Assembly (NCBI GenBank): GCA_946498265.1
Contig: CAMMNR010000029.1
Coordinates: 1 to 15,927, forward strand
Direction of reading: 5' to 3'
Source of the DNA: an uncultured Clostridium sp.
GTDB taxonomy: Bacteria > Bacillota > Clostridia > TANB77 > CAG-508
Length of the DNA stretch: 15,927 bases
A program made the translations under genes and the position numbers. The notes under the pieces were generated by a model, which saw only the letters and a list, made by a program, of their open reading frames with translations, was not told the origin of the DNA and did no database searches. This document shows, piece after piece, positions 13,504 through 15,927 of this stretch. The first letter of the stretch is position 1; each line of letters begins with the position of its first letter.

Positions 13504-14391
13504 TTATTTATTTCTATTTTGAATATATGTAGCTAATCCTTTTAAAAATTCAGCTTTTTCTCCATAACTTTCTATTTGTTTTATTGCATCTTGTATTATC
13601 ACTTCTAATTTTTTCTTTGCTTCTTCAAGCCCATATTTTGATACATATGTGCATTTTTTCTTTTCTTTATCATTTCCAACAGGTTTTCCTAATACTTCTT
13701 CATTTCCTTCTTCTGATAATATATCATCTTTTATTTGAAATGCTAAACCTATTTTCTCTGCATAAATTGTTAATCTATCTAAATCTTCTTTATTACAGTC
13801 AGCTAATATTGCGCCCATTCTTACACATAGTCTTAATAAAGCTCCTGTTTTGTTTTTATGCATATAATCTAAATATTTTTCTTGTATTTCTTTTCCTTCA
13901 TATTCTGTATCTACATATTCACCAGATATCATTCTATCAACAGAAGTTGTAAATTCATTAAATACCTGTAATTTTTTATCTAAATCCTCTTTTTTAGATT
14001 TTTTTAAATCTTCACTTATTACGATATATGCACTATTTAATAAACCATCTCCTGCAAGTATTGCTGTAGCTTCATTAAATTGTTTATGATTAGTTAGCTT
14101 CCCATGTCTAAAATCATCATTGTCTATTCCTGGCAAATCATCATGAATTAATGAAAAATTATGTACCATCTCTATTGCAACAGCATATGGAAAACATTTT
14201 TCTACATCATTTTTAAATAATTCATATGTTGCAATTACTAAAATTGGCCTTAATCGCTTTCCTCCTGCCATTAAGCTATATTCCATTGAATCATTTAATA
14301 CTTTTTCTGGACATTCTTGTTTTCTCAAGTATTTTTCTAATTCATTATTTACTCTTTGTTGATATTTTTTCAAATTATCTTTAAAATCCAT
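13504..14391 (-). CDS. ispA: Farnesyl diphosphate synthase (trans-prenyltransferase)
   Basis: A 295-residue enzyme that condenses isopentenyl diphosphate with dimethylallyl and geranyl diphosphate to give farnesyl diphosphate, feeding uppS next to it. The start at 14391 follows GAGGAG by six nt. Visible sites are GGKRLRPIL (43-51), the first Asp-rich motif HDDLPGIDNDDFRHGK (83-98, DDx4D type of bacterial FPP synthases), the KTGAL segment (181-185) and the second Asp-rich region FQIKDDILSEEG (218-229). The usual DDxxD of the second motif reads DDILS, so the last Asp is Ser226. GKPVGNDKEKKKCTYV follows as normal. Length is typical. GeranylGeranyl synthase is an alternative, but the motif type and context favour FPP. 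Confidence 0.92.
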   Translation of the reverse strand: MDFKDNLKKYQQRVNNELEKYLRKQECPEKVLNDSMEYSLMAGGKRLRPILVIATYELFKNDVEKCFPYAVAIEMVHNFSLIHDDLPGIDNDDFRHGKLTNHKQFNEATAILAGDGLLNSAYIVISEDLKKSKKEDLDKKLQVFNEFTTSVDRMISGEYVDTEYEGKEIQEKYLDYMHKNKTGALLRLCVRMGAILADCNKEDLDRLTIYAEKIGLAFQIKDDILSEEGNEEVLGKPVGNDKEKKKCTYVSKYGLEEAKKKLEVIIQDAIKQIESYGEKAEFLKGLATYIQNRNK

Positions 14392-14488
14392 AACGTTCTC
14401 CTCAAGTAATACACATTTATAAATAATTGCAAAGCAATTTTGTGCATGTGGTCGCCGAAATCTTTGATTTCGTTAACGTCTCATTTTA
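14392..14488. repeat. Two short hairpins in the frr-ispA gap
   Basis: The gap holds CGAAATC-TTT-GATTTCG (7-bp arms, around 14457-14473) and an AATTGC/GCAATT hairpin (around 14427-14443). Neither is followed by a T-tract in the direction of transcription. They may slow or process the operon transcript between frr and ispA. No gene is seen here. Confidence 0.4.
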
Positions 14489-15037
14489 TTATACAGACAT
14501 TATTTCTTTCTCTTTTACTTCTAAAATTTTATCTATTTCTTCTATATTTTTATCTGTTATTTTTTGAATTTCGTTTTCTGCTTGTTTTAATTCATCTTCT
14601 GTTATATCTCCATCTTTTTGTTGCTTTTTAGCTTCATCTATTCCTTCTCTTCTAATGGCTCTTACAGCTACTTTAGCTTCTTCTGCCATTTTTTTTATAT
14701 CTTTTACTATTTCTTTTCTTCTTTCTTCATTTAATTCAGGAAAAGCTAGTCTTATTACTTTTCCATCATTATTTGGATTTATTCCAATATCTGATGCTAA
14801 AATTGCTTTTTCTATTTCTTTTAATATACTTACATCCCATGGTTGTATAACTATTAATCTAGCTTCTGGCACTGATACACCAGCTACTTGATTTATTGGT
14901 GTTGGTGTTCCATAATAATCTATTTTTACCTTATTTAATATTGCAGGGTTTGCTCTTCCAGCTCTAACCTCTGATAGTCTTTCGCTATAAACACTTATTG
15001 ACTTTTCCATTTTTTCTTTTAAATTTGTATAATCCAT
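14489..15037 (-). CDS. frr: Ribosome recycling factor
   Basis: A 182-residue protein that, with EF-G, splits the post-termination ribosome. The start at 15037 follows AAGGAGG by ~8 nt. Full family sequence is present: SERLSEVRAGRANPAILNKV, IDYYGTPTPINQVAGVSVPE, ARLIVIQPWDVSILKEIEKA, SDIGINPNNDGKVIRLAFPE, LNEERRKEIVKDIKKMAEEA and the long C-terminal helix. Length matches the usual ~185. It sits 33 nt downstream of pyrH, the near-universal bacterial order. Confidence 0.97.
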   Translation of the reverse strand: MDYTNLKEKMEKSISVYSERLSEVRAGRANPAILNKVKIDYYGTPTPINQVAGVSVPEARLIVIQPWDVSILKEIEKAILASDIGINPNNDGKVIRLAFPELNEERRKEIVKDIKKMAEEAKVAVRAIRREGIDEAKKQQKDGDITEDELKQAENEIQKITDKNIEEIDKILEVKEKEIMSV

Positions 15038-15070
15038 TTTTATTTCCTCCTTTTTGTCTCATTTGGGACG

Positions 15071-15778
15071 TTAAGAAACTATTGTCCCTATTTTCTCTCC
15101 TTTTACTGCCCTTACTATATTTTCTGGGTCTGATATTCCAAATACTAGTAATGGTATATTATTATCTCTACACATTGCTGTTGCAGTTGAGTCCATTACT
15201 TTTAAATCTTTATTTAATACATCTAAATATGATATTTCTTCAAATCTAATTGCATCTGGTTGTATTTTTGGATCTGCTGAATATACAGCATCTATCGCCT
15301 TTCCTAATAAAATTATATCTGCTTTTATTTCTGTTGCTCTCAATACTGCTGCTGTATCTGTTGTAAAGTATGGATGACCTGTACCTCCTGCAAATATTAC
15401 TACTCTCCCTCTATTTAAATGTTTTTCTGCTTTCCTTTGTATAAATGGTTCTGCTATTTCTCTCATTTCAATTGATGTTTGTAATCTTGAATATAATCCT
15501 CTTGCTTCTAATGCATCTTGTAATGCTAATCCATTCATAGCTGTTGCAAGCATTCCCATATAGTCTGCTGTTGTTCTCTCCATTTGATGTCCATTTCTTC
15601 CTCTCCAGAAGTTTCCTCCTCCTACTACTATTGCCACTTGTACTCCCATTTCTACAACTTCTTTTATTTTGTCACATATTTTTCCTACTGTTTCTACATC
15701 TACTCCTGTCTTTTGTTCTCCTGCCAACGCTTCGCCACTTAATTTTAATAATATCCTTTTATATTTCGGCTCTGACAA
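15071..15778 (-). CDS. pyrH: UMP kinase
   Basis: A 235-residue amino-acid-kinase-fold enzyme that phosphorylates UMP to UDP for nucleotide and cell-wall precursor synthesis. I choose the TTG at 15778 (reads MSEPKYKRILLKLSGEAL): it has AGGAG (15793-15789) ten nt upstream and gives the normal family length. An ATG at 15811 lacks a ribosome site and lies at the predicted transcription start. Motifs include KRILLKLSGEALAG (nucleotide binding), AIVVGGGNFWRGR, TTADYMGMLATAMNGLALQD, VVIFAGGTGHPYFTTDTAAV, LLGKAIDAVYSADPK and the STATAMCRDNNIPLLVF region. First gene of the operon within the window; no tsf is visible upstream in the 116 nt left. Confidence 0.96.
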   Translation of the reverse strand: MSEPKYKRILLKLSGEALAGEQKTGVDVETVGKICDKIKEVVEMGVQVAIVVGGGNFWRGRNGHQMERTTADYMGMLATAMNGLALQDALEARGLYSRLQTSIEMREIAEPFIQRKAEKHLNRGRVVIFAGGTGHPYFTTDTAAVLRATEIKADIILLGKAIDAVYSADPKIQPDAIRFEEISYLDVLNKDLKVMDSTATAMCRDNNIPLLVFGISDPENIVRAVKGEKIGTIVS

Positions 15779-15815
15779 TTTTTCCACTCTCCTTAATTTA
15801 TATTTTGTCATGCTT

Positions 15816-15824
15816 ATTTTATCA
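15816..15824 (-). promoter_or_regulatory. Extended -10 promoter of the pyrH operon
   Basis: TGATAAAAT (15824-15816) on the minus strand is an extended -10 element (TGN plus TAAAAT); the -35 region 17 nt upstream is weak. Initiation would fall near 15809, ~30 nt before the TTG start of pyrH. The remaining sequence to 15927 is AT-rich, with no coding frame I can support. Confidence 0.5.
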
Positions 15825-15927
15825 TATAATAGAAAAAAATACAGTACTTTTTTAATTTTTTCTTAATTTTTGGGTAACTATTCAGAGGTAGAAAAAAGTT
15901 ATTCATAAAAACAGAGAAAATAAAATA

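Noticed and set aside
1..15927. CRISPR array, tRNA or rRNA genes
   Set aside because: No regularly spaced direct repeats and no cloverleaf or rRNA-like segments were seen on either strand.

Overview
The window is very AT-rich DNA with strong GGAGG-type ribosome binding sites, TTGACA-17 nt-TAAAAT promoters, TTG starts and the standard genetic code. This fits a low-GC Bacillota genome, most likely a clostridial lineage. Almost everything is transcribed leftwards (minus strand); the one plus-strand coding piece is a decayed fragment.

Right part (about 10.5-15.9 kb): a conserved housekeeping operon read right to left, pyrH - frr - ispA - uppS - cdsA - rseP. It joins UMP kinase, ribosome recycling, farnesyl and undecaprenyl diphosphate synthesis, CDP-diacylglycerol synthesis and the site-2 membrane protease. 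No dxr lies between cdsA and rseP, and ispA sits between frr and uppS. A 197-bp palindromic MITE-like element with a 9-10-bp target duplication lies exactly at the rseP stop codon.

Middle (about 5.5-10.3 kb): glgP (alpha-glucan phosphorylase) has its own promoter. Next is a GNAT acetyltransferase behind a long structured leader that looks like a ribosome-controlled attenuator: two tiny ORFs and a terminator hairpin. A P-loop kinase (topology-modulation family) broken by one frameshift follows. A 45-residue gene comes after it, its ribosome binding site buried in a 21-bp RNA hairpin. A plus-strand M14 peptidase fragment that has lost its N-terminal half marks the junction with the accessory region.

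Left part (about 0.1-5.4 kb): an accessory and probably defensive island. It holds a winged-helix replication-type protein, a MazG-like nucleotide pyrophosphohydrolase with an unusual C-terminal extension, and a five-gene operon. The operon runs: C5-cytosine methyltransferase, Eco47II-family restriction endonuclease (probably GGNCC), an unnamed single-pass membrane protein, a DUF1883-TIR protein, and a ThsB-like TIR protein. The last three form a compact, translationally coupled cassette with two different TIR proteins, both keeping the glutamate expected for NAD processing. No recognisable ThsA is present. This is the best candidate for an undescribed anti-phage signalling system. I infer that the restriction-modification pair is a first barrier and the TIR/membrane cassette a second, abortive one; the sequence shows the gene order and domains, not the function.
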